From JALYUA01 sp038229875 (lineage in GTDB: Bacteria; Acidobacteriota; Thermoanaerobaculia; UBA5066; Gp7-AA6), in assembly GCA_038229875.1 (NCBI GenBank), contig JBBROA010000107.1, positions 1-14,130 of the forward strand: a DNA stretch of 14,130 nt, given 5' to 3'. The notes under the pieces are model-generated. The model was not told the DNA's origin, did no database searches, and saw only the letters and a program-made list of their open reading frames with translations. Below, one piece after another: positions 6,528 through 13,969 of this stretch. Positions within the stretch are counted from its first letter, which is position 1. Each line of letters starts with the position of its first letter. Both the position numbers and the translations under genes were made by a program.

Positions 6528-8456
6528 ATGTCCGAGCCCGGCAAGCCCCCCGAAAATCTCCCCGACTCCCCGGGCGTATACCTCTTCAAGAACACCCGCG
6601 GGAAGATCCTCTACGTCGGGAAGGCGACCTCGCTCAAGAAGCGGGTGTCGTCTTACTTCACCCGCGGGAGCGAGTCGTCGAAGACCGAGGCGCTTCTCCG
6701 GTCGTTCTCGGAAGTCGAAACGATCGTCACGAACACCGAGCTCGAGGCGCTCCTCCTCGAGAACACCCTCATCAAGAAGCACCGTCCGAAGTACAACGTG
6801 TGCCTCCGGGACGACAAGACGTATCCGTACATCAAGGTCACGACCGGCGAGCCGTGGCCCCGGGCTCTCGTCACCCGCCGGGTCGAAGAAGACGGCCATT
6901 CCTACTTCGGCCCTTTCTGGGGCGGTCTCGCTCGCCGGATCATGCGGATGATCACGCGCCACTTCCAGATCCGGACCTGCTCGATCGAGATCGACGGAAA
7001 GCTGCCCCGGCCATGTCTCTATTACGACCTCCACGCGTGCCTCGGGCCCTGCGTCGCCGGGCTGACCACGCGCGAGGCGTACGAGGAGGCGGTCCGGGAC
7101 GTGCTCCTTTTCCTCCAGGGCCGAAACCGCGAGCTCATTCCCCGGCTCGCCGAAAAGATGCACGCGGCCGCGGCGCAGGAGCGCTTCGAAATGGCCGGCG
7201 CGTACCGCGACGCGATCCGGACCGTGGAAGACGTCGCCGAGCGTCAGCTCGTCCAGTCGATGAAGGGCGAGAGCGTGGACGTGTTCGGCTTCTTCGAGTC
7301 CGGCGGCGACGTCTCCGTCTGCGTGCTCGTCGTGCGCGGTGGAGTCATGCAGGACCGGCGTGAATTCTTTTTCGAGAAGTCCGAGGAGGTCCAGCCAGCC
7401 GCGTTTCTGGACGAGTTCCTCCCTCAGTTCTACGACGCGAATCCGTTTCTCCCCGAAGAGGTCCACCTTCCGATCGAGATCGCCGATCCCGCGCTTCTCG
7501 AAGCGTTCCTCCTGGCGCGCCGCGGCGCGAGGGTCACCGTGCGCGTGCCGAAGCGCGGGCCGGGGGTCGACCGGGTCGAGCTCGCAAACACGAACGCGCA
7601 GGAGCGGCACCGCGTTCGCTTCCGGCGGATCGGCGGCGACGAAGCGCTCGGGGTCGAGCGGCTCGCCCGCGTTCTCGACCTGGCCGTCCCGCCGCGGCGA
7701 ATCGAGGCATTCGACATCTCCCACCTGCAGGGGACGGACAGCGTCGCATCCGTCGTCGTCTTCGAAGACGGGAAGCCGAAAAAGTCGGACTACCGGCTGT
7801 TTGGAATTGCGTCGCAGAGCCTCCTCGCGCCCGACGACTTCAAGAGCATGGCCGAGGCGGTCGAGCGCCGCTACCGGCGTGTCCACGCCGAGGGGGGGCC
7901 GATGCCCGACCTGGTGCTCGTCGACGGGGGGCGCGGCCAGCTCCAGGCGGCCCTCGCCGCTCTCGACCGGGTGGGCATCGAGCTGCCGACGGTCGGCCTC
8001 GCGAAGAGGGAGGAGGAGATCTGGGTTCCGGGGCGACCCGACCCGATCCGTCTCTCCGGAAAAGACCCGGCGCTCAAGCTGATCCAGAGGCTGCGCGACG
8101 AAGCGCACCGTTTCGCGATCACGACCCACCGCGGGCGGCGCTCGAAGAGGATGCGGGAAACCTCTCTGACCTCGATCGCTGGCGTGGGGCCGACGCGTGC
8201 GCGTATTCTCCTGAAGCGCTTCGGGTCGCTCTCTGGGGTCGCGGCCGCAAACCCGCTCGATATCGTGGACGCCGTCGGCCCGGCAACCGCGCGGGCAGTC
8301 CAGGCATACCTCGCCGAATCGTCGCGCATGCCGCCAGAGCCGGAGCCGGCACCCGACACTTCAGAGTCGAGAGTTCCCGAGACCTCAGAGTCGAGAGTCC
8401 AAAGTGTCGCGGAGGCCGCGCTCGAGCCTGCGGGACCTCGGCCGCCCGATCGCTGA
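6528..8456 (+). CDS. uvrC: Excinuclease ABC subunit UvrC
   Basis: UvrC makes both incisions flanking a DNA lesion in the UvrB-DNA complex. The 642 residues hold, in order: a GIY-YIG nuclease for the 3' cut (SPGVYLFKNTRGKILYVGKA, about 13-32); four cysteines at 151, 163, 171 and 175 with spacing 12-8-4, matching the iron-sulfur ligands known in E. coli UvrC; a UVR domain (about 205-240) that contacts UvrB; an RNase H-like endonuclease for the 5' cut (AFDISHLQGTDSVASVVVFE, LVLVDGGRGQLQAA); and tandem helix-hairpin-helix motifs (about 543-600, LTSIAGVGPTRARILLKRFG). The last 40 residues are an atypical Pro/Glu/Ser tail encoded by a DNA repeat. A heptamer element begins at the TGA. The start is supported by the position of the GIY-YIG domain and by the TATCCT box. 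Confidence 0.96.
   Translation: MSEPGKPPENLPDSPGVYLFKNTRGKILYVGKATSLKKRVSSYFTRGSESSKTEALLRSFSEVETIVTNTELEALLLENTLIKKHRPKYNVCLRDDKTYPYIKVTTGEPWPRALVTRRVEEDGHSYFGPFWGGLARRIMRMITRHFQIRTCSIEIDGKLPRPCLYYDLHACLGPCVAGLTTREAYEEAVRDVLLFLQGRNRELIPRLAEKMHAAAAQERFEMAGAYRDAIRTVEDVAERQLVQSMKGESVDVFGFFESGGDVSVCVLVVRGGVMQDRREFFFEKSEEVQPAAFLDEFLPQFYDANPFLPEEVHLPIEIADPALLEAFLLARRGARVTVRVPKRGPGVDRVELANTNAQERHRVRFRRIGGDEALGVERLARVLDLAVPPRRIEAFDISHLQGTDSVASVVVFEDGKPKKSDYRLFGIASQSLLAPDDFKSMAEAVERRYRRVHAEGGPMPDLVLVDGGRGQLQAALAALDRVGIELPTVGLAKREEEIWVPGRPDPIRLSGKDPALKLIQRLRDEAHRFAITTHRGRRSKRMRETSLTSIAGVGPTRARILLKRFGSLSGVAAANPLDIVDAVGPATARAVQAYLAESSRMPPEPEPAPDTSESRVPETSESRVQSVAEAALEPAGPRPPDR
8361..8398 (+). repeat. 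24-bp in-frame repeat in uvrC tail
   Basis: TCAGAGTCGAGAGT occurs at 8361-8374 and 8385-8398, spaced exactly 24 bp apart, and encodes TSESRVPE then TSESRVQS. The 14-mer itself has a 7-nt period (nnAGAGT twice), like the intergenic heptamers, but with a different consensus. Confidence 0.8.
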
Positions 8457-8486
8457 CAGCTGAGAGCTGACCCCCGACAGCTGAGA
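8453..8486 (+). repeat. Heptamer element at the uvrC stop
   Basis: CTGACAGCTGAGAGCTGA (8453-8470) and CGACAGCTGAGA (8475-8486) are the same CTGACAG/CTGAGAG heptamer family as 814-841 and 6453-6480. The first unit contains the uvrC TGA stop (8454-8456), so the repeat defines the end of the reading frame. Confidence 0.85.
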
Positions 8487-8499
8487 CCGCCGTTCGCGC

Positions 8500-8505
8500 T
8501 ACACT
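8500..8505 (+). promoter_or_regulatory. -10 box TACACT before a GTG ORF
   Basis: TACACT is followed by AGGGGAC (7 nt) and a GTG at 8513, the layout of a leaderless start. The main ATG (8593) is 80 nt further on. It is either the promoter of a leader ORF or simply the promoter of the 8593 gene with an 80-nt leader. Confidence 0.5.
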
Positions 8506-8512
8506 AGGGGAC

Positions 8513-8596
8513 GTGCCGGTGACGAACACTCGGGCGAGCGCGCTCCTGGCAGGAGCCGCGCCGCCGTCGGCCATCCGGCCTGCCCCGGCTTCATGA
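8513..8596 (+). CDS. Possible 27-residue leader ORF
   Basis: Starting with GTG, the ORF reads VPVTNTRASALLAGAAPP, then SAIRPAPAS and a TGA at 8594-8596 that overlaps the next gene's start as ATGA. The GTG sits 7 nt after a TACACT box. No homology is recognisable and the composition (Ala/Pro) is what random GC-rich DNA would give. It may be a translated leader coupling translation to the downstream gene, or it may not be a gene. The evidence is position only. Confidence 0.3.
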   Translation: MPVTNTRASALLAGAAPPSAIRPAPAS

Positions 8597-10452
8597 GAAC
8601 GTCTTTCGAACCGGTCGGAGACGTTCGAGAGGTCGACCTCCTCGCCGCGTTCGTCGATCTCTGGCGGCGCAAGGCCGCCGGCCTCGTGTCCTTCTCCCGC
8701 GCGGGCGCTTCCGCGGCGTTCGCCCTGTCGGATGGTGACGTGGTGACGGTCTCGTCGTCCGAATCGCGCTTCGAGAGCTCGGCGATCCTCGTCCGGGCGG
8801 GCAAGCTCGATTCGGCGGCGCTCGAGCGCCTCTCCGTTCCGGAAACCGCCGACGGCGCTCTCGCGGCGCTCCAGGCGGGAATCCTGACGAAGCGCGAGTG
8901 GCGGTGGGGAGAAAAGATCCGCGGGATCGAGGTCCTGACGGATCTCCTGAGCTGGCCCGACGGCAAGTACTACTTCGACGCGGACGCGCGGCCGGCGCCC
9001 GGAGAGTTCACCGTCGCGATCCCGCGCCTCCTACTCGAGCTCTTTCTGCGCTCGCGCGACCGCAATCTGATCGAGCACCAGCTCGGTCCGTCCGACGCCA
9101 CGCTCGTCCGCTCCGACGACTTCGACAGCGAGTTCGCCACGTTCGGCCTGACCGCCGACGCCGAGTCGGTCGTGCGGATGATCGACGGGAAGGCGACGGC
9201 GGACGAGATCGCGCGGGGAGCTCCGGCGGACGAGTTCGCCGTCCGGAAGCTCCTCGCCGCGCTGATGACGCTCGGGCTGCTCCGTTCCGCCGGAGGCGCG
9301 CGCGGGCAAGCTTCCCCCGACGACGCCGGTCTCGAGACGGTCGCGCTCGCCGGCCGCGAGACCGAGCCCGCGCGGTTCGAGGATTCCGGTCGAGCGGAGG
9401 ACCTTCCGGCTGCTGCGGAGACGGGCGCCGCGGAGGACTTCGACGCCGGCACCGAAACCGCGGCAGGCGCTGTGACCGCCGCGGGCGCTGTGACCGCCGC
9501 AGGCGCTGTGACCGAAGTCAGGCGGTTTCCGGCCGAGGGAGCCTCCGAAGACGAGGGAGGCAGAAACGTCGAGCCTGTCTTCCCCGATTTGGTCCTCCCG
9601 TCGGCCCCGGCGCCTCCGCAGGCCTCGGAGTTCGATCTCGATCCGACGCCTCCCTCCTCGCTCGAAGCCTTTCCGCTCCCGGGCGCCGGCAGCCCGGGCC
9701 GCGTCGAGCCCGGCTCCCGCGATTCCTCGGCCGGCGGTCCTTACGAACCGCTTCCGCCGCCGGAGGAACCCGCGGCCGGTGACCGACCGGGCCGCGCGGG
9801 CGGCGTCGCTCCGCTCGTCTGGGTCATCGTGGGACTGGCGGCGCTCACGGGCGCGGTCCTTTTCCTTCGCTCCCGATCCTCGCCGCCTGGAGCGGCTCCC
9901 GAACCGACCCCTGCTGCGGCAGTGACATCGGTCGCGACCCTTGCGCCCGTCGCGGCGCTCGCTCCGACTCTTGCGCCTGCCGCAACCAGCGTCGCCCCAC
10001 GTGCCACCGCGGTCCCAGCCCCCACGGAGGGCCGGCCGGCGTCCCGCAGCCGCACAGCGGCGCCGATCCCGACGCCTGCGCGCGCCGTCACGGCAAAATC
10101 GACGCCCCCGGCGGCTGCTCCCGCAACCGCCCCGGCCACGGCCCCCGGGAACCGCGCGGAGTGGCTCGCGCGGGCGGCCCGGGACCGGGCGCGATTGAAA
10201 TCCGAGCGGAAGACCCGCTATGCGGTCCAGCTCGAGCTGGCGTGCGAAGTCCCGTCTCTGGCGGAAGCCTGGAAGCACGACCGGCCCACGGGCTCTATGT
10301 GGCTCCTGGCAAGCCGCCACGGTCCCCGTGACTGCTTCCGGGTCCTCTGGGGCAGATATCGCACGCTGGAGGCGGCGAAGAAGGCCAAGTCCGGAATCCC
10401 GGCCTTCTTCTCGACGGCGTCAAACCACCCGGCTATCGTCTCGGTCCCCTGA
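8593..10452 (+). CDS. DUF4388 (PATAN) membrane protein with SPOR-like C-terminus
   Basis: The protein has 619 residues. The N-terminal part (1-235) resembles the PATAN/DUF4388 family: VDLLAAFVDLWRRKAAGLVSFS, FALSDGDVVTVSS, and a helical segment near 95-235 with LLSWPDGKYYFDADARPAPGE. A long Ala/Pro/Glu-rich linker carries three AAGAVT repeats (about 290-307). One transmembrane helix follows (PLVWVIVGLAALTGAVLFL, about 407-425), then a Pro/Ala-rich spacer and a C-terminal domain (about 542-619) reading RYAVQLELACEVPS, DCFRVLWGRYRTLEAAKKA. The alternation and the GRYxTxEAAxKA ending resemble SPOR domains, which bind denuded septal glycan. Two cysteines in it could pair. Predicted topology: PATAN in the cytoplasm, SPOR-like domain outside. 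Function unknown; it could link a cytoplasmic signal to the cell wall. A terminator follows the stop. Confidence 0.85.
   Translation: MRTSFEPVGDVREVDLLAAFVDLWRRKAAGLVSFSRAGASAAFALSDGDVVTVSSSESRFESSAILVRAGKLDSAALERLSVPETADGALAALQAGILTKREWRWGEKIRGIEVLTDLLSWPDGKYYFDADARPAPGEFTVAIPRLLLELFLRSRDRNLIEHQLGPSDATLVRSDDFDSEFATFGLTADAESVVRMIDGKATADEIARGAPADEFAVRKLLAALMTLGLLRSAGGARGQASPDDAGLETVALAGRETEPARFEDSGRAEDLPAAAETGAAEDFDAGTETAAGAVTAAGAVTAAGAVTEVRRFPAEGASEDEGGRNVEPVFPDLVLPSAPAPPQASEFDLDPTPPSSLEAFPLPGAGSPGRVEPGSRDSSAGGPYEPLPPPEEPAAGDRPGRAGGVAPLVWVIVGLAALTGAVLFLRSRSSPPGAAPEPTPAAAVTSVATLAPVAALAPTLAPAATSVAPRATAVPAPTEGRPASRSRTAAPIPTPARAVTAKSTPPAAAPATAPATAPGNRAEWLARAARDRARLKSERKTRYAVQLELACEVPSLAEAWKHDRPTGSMWLLASRHGPRDCFRVLWGRYRTLEAAKKAKSGIPAFFSTASNHPAIVSVP
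9460..9513 (+). repeat. 18-bp in-frame tandem repeat
   Basis: Three copies of an 18-bp unit (9460-9477, 9478-9495, 9496-9513) encode AAGAVT three times in the cytoplasmic linker of the PATAN-SPOR protein. The DNA copies are nearly identical, which implies recent slippage. Confidence 0.85.
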
Positions 10453-10463
10453 CGCGGCAGAGG

Positions 10464-10485
10464 CTCCGGAAGCCGGAGATTTTTT
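10464..10485 (+). terminator. Intrinsic terminator after the PATAN-SPOR gene
   Basis: CTCCGG (10464-10469), loop AAG, CCGGAG (10473-10478), then A and TTTTTT (10480-10485). This is a compact Rho-independent terminator 11 nt after the stop. It separates this gene from the next cluster and implies that the 10639 gene has its own promoter. Confidence 0.88.
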
Positions 10486-10613
10486 GCATTTCTGAATGCG
10501 GCAGGGCGGCCGTCTCGAAAAAGGGTGCGAACAAAAGCCTCCGCGGGGCGCCGCAACACCCTCTCGGAACGGGGTTTCTTTGCGTGGGGCGGCCGATCCG
10601 GGCCCGGTTCTGA

Positions 10614-10619
10614 TACCCT
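10614..10619 (+). promoter_or_regulatory. Candidate -10 box of the PATAN-J-TPR cluster
   Basis: TACCCT lies 13 nt before a GTG (10633) and 19 nt before the in-frame ATG (10639). A separate promoter is expected in this 180-bp gap because a terminator closes the upstream gene. No -35 is convincing. The remainder of the gap (10486-10613) shows only a 5-bp hairpin, GCATT/AATGC at 10486-10499. Confidence 0.35.
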
Positions 10620-10638
10620 GTCCGGACCTCCGGTGATC

Positions 10639-12279
10639 ATGAATACACCGCGCTCCGGCTTTCGGGGTTCTCTGGCGGAGACTCCGCTTCCGCAGGTTCT
10701 CCGCCGCATATTCCTCGAAGGGCTCAAGGGAACCCTGACGCTCGTGCGGGGCGACGAAACCCGGCATCTTTTCTTCGAGAAGGGGGAGCTGCGCACGGCG
10801 ACCTCTTCCCGGGAAGGGCAGCGGATCGGGGCGTTCCTGAAACGGCGCGGGTGGATCACCGATGAGGACCTGTCGTGGGCCCTGGAGACCGTCGCCCGCC
10901 AGGGGCGCGCGCGCCTCGGGAAGATCCTGATCGAGAAGGGGCTGGTCTCCCGGCAGGTCCTGGACGTCGAGATGCGGCGGCTCGTCGAGGAGATCGTCTT
11001 CTCGACGTTCGAGTGGGAGCAGGGGGAGTACCGGTTCCAGTCCTCGACCGGCGTCCTCGATCCCGACGTGGCCTTGACGCTCTCGACCGCCGCGATCGTC
11101 GTCGAAGGCATCCGCCGCCTCCCGGAAAATGAAGTCTTCCCCAAGCGCCTCGGCGAAGCGCACGCCGTCCCGATCCTCGCCCGCGACCCGATGTCCCGGT
11201 ACCAGTACCTGCCGCTGACTCCGCAGGAGGCGTACCTGCTCTCCCGCATCGACGGCGTGCTCGACCTCGAATCGCTTCTGAAGATCGGCGGCGCCTCTCG
11301 CGGCGCGACGGCGAAGACTCTCTACGCGCTCTTCTCCTGCGGCATCGTGGAGTGGAAGACCGACGGCGCCTCGAGCGGCCACGCGGGAGGCTTCGAAGGG
11401 TTGAACGTCGTCGTCGACGCGCAGCCTCCCGACGGCGCTCCGGGGCATGCGGAGCTCGTCAAGAACACGTACCGGCGCATCGACTGGCTTACGCACTACG
11501 AGCTGCTCGGAGTCGCGTCGACGGCGACCCCGGAGGAGATCGGGAAGGGTTACTTCGAGCGGAGCCGCCTCTTTCACCCCGACCTGCGGCATCGCGGAGA
11601 CCTGCGGCAGTTCGAGCGGGAGCTCGCCGCCGTGTTCGAGAGACTGAAGCTCGCGCACGCGGTCCTCTCGGATCCCGAGCGGCGGCGCGATTACGACGAG
11701 TCGCTCGACTCGGCGCCCGTTCCCGTGGCGGTGGCGGAGACCTCCGCGAACCCCGAGGTGAGGCGTCAGCTGGCGGAGCAGAGTTACCGCCGGGCGCGCG
11801 AGTTGATCGCGCAGAAGGATTTTCACCCGGCCGTCGAAATGATGCGGGAGGCGATCCGCTTCGTTCCGGACAACGCGGAGTACCGGGTCTGCCTCGGGCA
11901 GGTCGAGCTGAAGAACTCGCTCTGGATCTCCAAGGGGCTCGAGAACCTCAAAGAGGCCGCTCGCCTCGAGCCCCGGCGCGTGGCGTTCATCCGCGCGGCG
12001 ACGCGCGCGCTGCACGAGCATGGCCGGAACGACGAGGCCGAGCCGTTCGCCAGAAGGCTCGTCGATCTCGATCCCTCTCCGGATCACCGCGAGCTTCTCG
12101 ACAGCATCCTCGCGGGCGCGATCCCGACGCCGGTGGCGGAGGAAGCGAGCGACGTCCTCGGAGTTCTCGATGGACCGAGCTCGCCGGATGAAGTCATGCT
12201 CGACCGTGCCACGGGCCTGTCGCGTCGGCCGGACGAGCGGCCCGGCCTGTTCTCGCGAATCTTCCGCACCCGGAATTGA
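10639..12279 (+). CDS. PATAN (DUF4388) - J-domain - TPR protein
   Basis: The protein has 546 residues from ATG 10639; GTG 10633 is in frame two codons earlier. Residues 5-105 form a DUF4388/PATAN domain (GFRGSLAETPLPQVLRRIFL, HLFFEKGELRTA, RIGAFLKRRGWI), continuing through an associated helical/strand region to about 270. A J-domain occupies about 284-354, with helix I THYELLGVASTATPEEI and the diagnostic HPD at 313-315, ending PERRRDYDES. TPR-like helical repeats fill about 375-490 (YRRARELIAQKDFHPAVEMM, DNAEYRVCLGQVELK). J-domains stimulate DnaK ATPase and TPRs bind proteins, so this is likely a cytoplasmic co-chaperone or adaptor steered by PATAN. The client is unknown and no dnaK is in the window. 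Its TGA overlaps the TTG start of the next gene (TTGA). Confidence 0.9.
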   Translation: MNTPRSGFRGSLAETPLPQVLRRIFLEGLKGTLTLVRGDETRHLFFEKGELRTATSSREGQRIGAFLKRRGWITDEDLSWALETVARQGRARLGKILIEKGLVSRQVLDVEMRRLVEEIVFSTFEWEQGEYRFQSSTGVLDPDVALTLSTAAIVVEGIRRLPENEVFPKRLGEAHAVPILARDPMSRYQYLPLTPQEAYLLSRIDGVLDLESLLKIGGASRGATAKTLYALFSCGIVEWKTDGASSGHAGGFEGLNVVVDAQPPDGAPGHAELVKNTYRRIDWLTHYELLGVASTATPEEIGKGYFERSRLFHPDLRHRGDLRQFERELAAVFERLKLAHAVLSDPERRRDYDESLDSAPVPVAVAETSANPEVRRQLAEQSYRRARELIAQKDFHPAVEMMREAIRFVPDNAEYRVCLGQVELKNSLWISKGLENLKEAARLEPRRVAFIRAATRALHEHGRNDEAEPFARRLVDLDPSPDHRELLDSILAGAIPTPVAEEASDVLGVLDGPSSPDEVMLDRATGLSRRPDERPGLFSRIFRTRN

Positions 12280-12878
12280 TCCCTCTCTGGACCGGCCTCG
12301 GGCTGGCGGCGGCGGCGGGGTTAAATGCCTGGTCTGTCCTGCTGATCTTCAACGCGCTCTACGCGCTGCTGCCGCAGGATTTTCCCGGCCGCACCTCGGC
12401 CTTTCTCGCGAGCCCGGCCATGCTCCAGATCGCGATTGTGATGTTCCTCGCCGAATTCGTCGTGACGAAGATCCCTCTGATCGACCGGTTCTGGGAGGCG
12501 GCGCACACGCTGCTCCGGCCGATCGTCGGAACGCTGCTCGCTCTCGCGTGTCTCGGAGATCAGCCGCTTCTGGTGAAGATCAGCATCGCGGCTCTGGCGG
12601 CGGTCGTGACGCTCGCCGCCCACGCGGCGAAAACGACCACCAGACTGACGTCGACCGCGGCCACCGGAGGTCTCGCGCAGATCGCGCTGTCGATCGCCGA
12701 AGACGTCGTCGCGATCGCGCTCGCGATCCTGCTCTTCTTCCAGCCGTGGCTGACCGCCCTCTTCCTGGCGGCGCTCGTGTTCGTTCTTCTCATGCACTGG
12801 CCCCGGGTAGCGCGCGGCCTCCAGGTTCTCTTCTTCCGCATCCAACACCCGCGGCGGCGCACCGAAACCGGCGCCTGA
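12276..12878 (+). CDS. DUF4126 family membrane protein
   Basis: This 200-residue, very hydrophobic protein starts at TTG, which overlaps the preceding TGA. The N-terminal GLGLAAAAGLNAWSVLLIFN is the DUF4126 signature. About five to six hydrophobic segments follow, including AMLQIAIVMFLAEFVVTKIP, PIVGTLLALACL, ISIAALAAVVTLAAHAA, and the paired helices VVAIALAILLFFQPWLTAL and LFLAALVFVLLMHWP. The tail is basic (HPRRRTETGA). The DUF4126 family has no established function. The 4-nt overlap with the J-domain gene argues for translational coupling and a shared pathway. No ATG lies near the N-terminus, and the family signature starts within 7 residues of the TTG, supporting it. Confidence 0.85.
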   Translation: MIPLWTGLGLAAAAGLNAWSVLLIFNALYALLPQDFPGRTSAFLASPAMLQIAIVMFLAEFVVTKIPLIDRFWEAAHTLLRPIVGTLLALACLGDQPLLVKISIAALAAVVTLAAHAAKTTTRLTSTAATGGLAQIALSIAEDVVAIALAILLFFQPWLTALFLAALVFVLLMHWPRVARGLQVLFFRIQHPRRRTETGA

Positions 12879-12893
12879 AAAGAGACGGGGCCG

Positions 12894-13346
12894 TTGCCTT
12901 ACTTCCTCGACGGAAATAATCTGATCGGAGCCGAACGGCACGCGCGCACTCCCGCCGAAGCGGACCGCGCCGCGCTCGAAGGGGAACTCGCCGCGAGACT
13001 GCGGGGCATGCGCTCCTCGGTGACCCTCTTCTACGACGGCCCGCCGGACCGCACGCGCTCCCTCGGCAGCCTGACGATCCGACAGCCCGGCGGCTCGGCC
13101 GACGAAGCGATGCTGCGCGAGATCGGGAAAGCGCGCGACGCGGGCCAGATCACGGTTGTCACCGCGGACCGCGGGCTCGCGCGCCGAAGCCAGGATGCCG
13201 GCGCAAAGTCGCTGACTCCGGCGGATTTCTGGAACAGCTTCGGCAAAACGTCGAAGCCGCACTCGGTCGCCGCCAAAGCCGAGGTGAAGGTCAACGTTGA
13301 CGAGTGGATCGAGTACTTCTCGAACCCCGACAACAAGAAAAACTAA
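12894..13346 (+). CDS. NYN-domain (PIN-like) ribonuclease with C-terminal tail motif
   Basis: This 150-residue protein starts at TTG, 15 nt after the DUF4126 stop. Residues 1-115 form a compact NYN/YacP-like fold: YFLDGNNLIG (Asp6, Asn9), VTLFYDGPPD (Asp48), SADEAMLREI (Asp70) and TVVTADRGLARRSQDAGAKSL (Asp92). These acidic residues are placed as expected for a metal-dependent RNase active site. The C-terminus (131-150) is a separate peptide, VKVNVDEWIEYFSNPDNKKN, which recurs in the gene at the right edge of the window. NYN proteins are predicted RNA-cleaving enzymes of processing or decay; the substrate here is unknown. It is the last gene of the J-domain cluster and lies directly before rnpB. 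Confidence 0.88.
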   Translation: MPYFLDGNNLIGAERHARTPAEADRAALEGELAARLRGMRSSVTLFYDGPPDRTRSLGSLTIRQPGGSADEAMLREIGKARDAGQITVVTADRGLARRSQDAGAKSLTPADFWNSFGKTSKPHSVAAKAEVKVNVDEWIEYFSNPDNKKN

Positions 13347-13367
13347 AGACACGGATCCTTGACCGCG

Positions 13368-13383
13368 CCGCTGACATCAGCGG
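13368..13383 (+). terminator. Hairpin downstream of the NYN gene
   Basis: CCGCTG (13368-13373), loop ACAT, CAGCGG (13378-13383). It is a stable GC stem 21 nt past the stop with no T-tract, so it is a weak terminator candidate or an RNA 3' protective hairpin. Confidence 0.4.
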
Positions 13384-13406
13384 GCACGGCCCGGTTGTTC
13401 CTGCGC

Positions 13407-13444
13407 CCCTCACCCCAACCCTCTCCCCGCGCGCGGGGCGAGGG
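13407..13444 (+). repeat. REP-like palindromic element, copy 1
   Basis: The 5' arm is CCTCACCCCAACCCTCTCCC (13408-13427, one more C before it) and it runs into the imperfect palindrome 13419-13444 (CCCTC-T-CCCCGCG / CGCGGGG-C-GAGGG). The 21-nt arm at 13407-13427 has an exact reverse complement at 13987-14007 on the other side of rnpB. The motif resembles the widely distributed REP-type intergenic palindromes. Confidence 0.85.
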
Positions 13445-13501
13445 AGCGGAGGCTGCGCTTCGGTCGAGAAGCGAGATGCGAGATGGTCGCGGAGGCGGCG
13501 A

Positions 13502-13507
13502 TATAAT
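13502..13507 (+). promoter_or_regulatory. -10 box of rnpB
   Basis: A perfect TATAAT lies 10 nt before the first paired base of P1 of the RNase P RNA, so transcription would begin near 13514. Two direct GCGAGAT heptamers (13471-13484) lie just upstream. No good -35 is visible. Confidence 0.65.
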
Positions 13508-13513
13508 CGCTTC

Positions 13514-13900
<387 letters not shown>

Positions 13901-13902
13901 TT

Positions 13903-13939
13903 TCAGCGCAGGCAGGCCGCTGCGCGGCCCGGGCGCTGA
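13903..13939 (+). terminator. Hairpin just downstream of rnpB
   Basis: The outer stem is TCAGCGC (13903-13909) / GCGCTGA (13933-13939), and the inner stem is GGCCGC (13915-13920) / GCGGCC (13924-13929). It begins 7 nt after P1 ends. There is no T-run, so it may act as a pause or 3'-end processing hairpin and not as a classical intrinsic terminator. Confidence 0.5.
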
Positions 13940-13969
13940 GAGGTCCTAGCGTGTGGGCCCGATCGATCC

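Noticed and set aside
6363..8129. 588-residue open frame antisense to uvrC
   Set aside because: Same reason: codon-structure shadow of uvrC in high-GC sequence.
10420..12087. 555-residue open frame antisense to the PATAN-J-TPR gene
   Set aside because: Shadow frame; the forward frame carries PATAN, HPD and TPR signatures.
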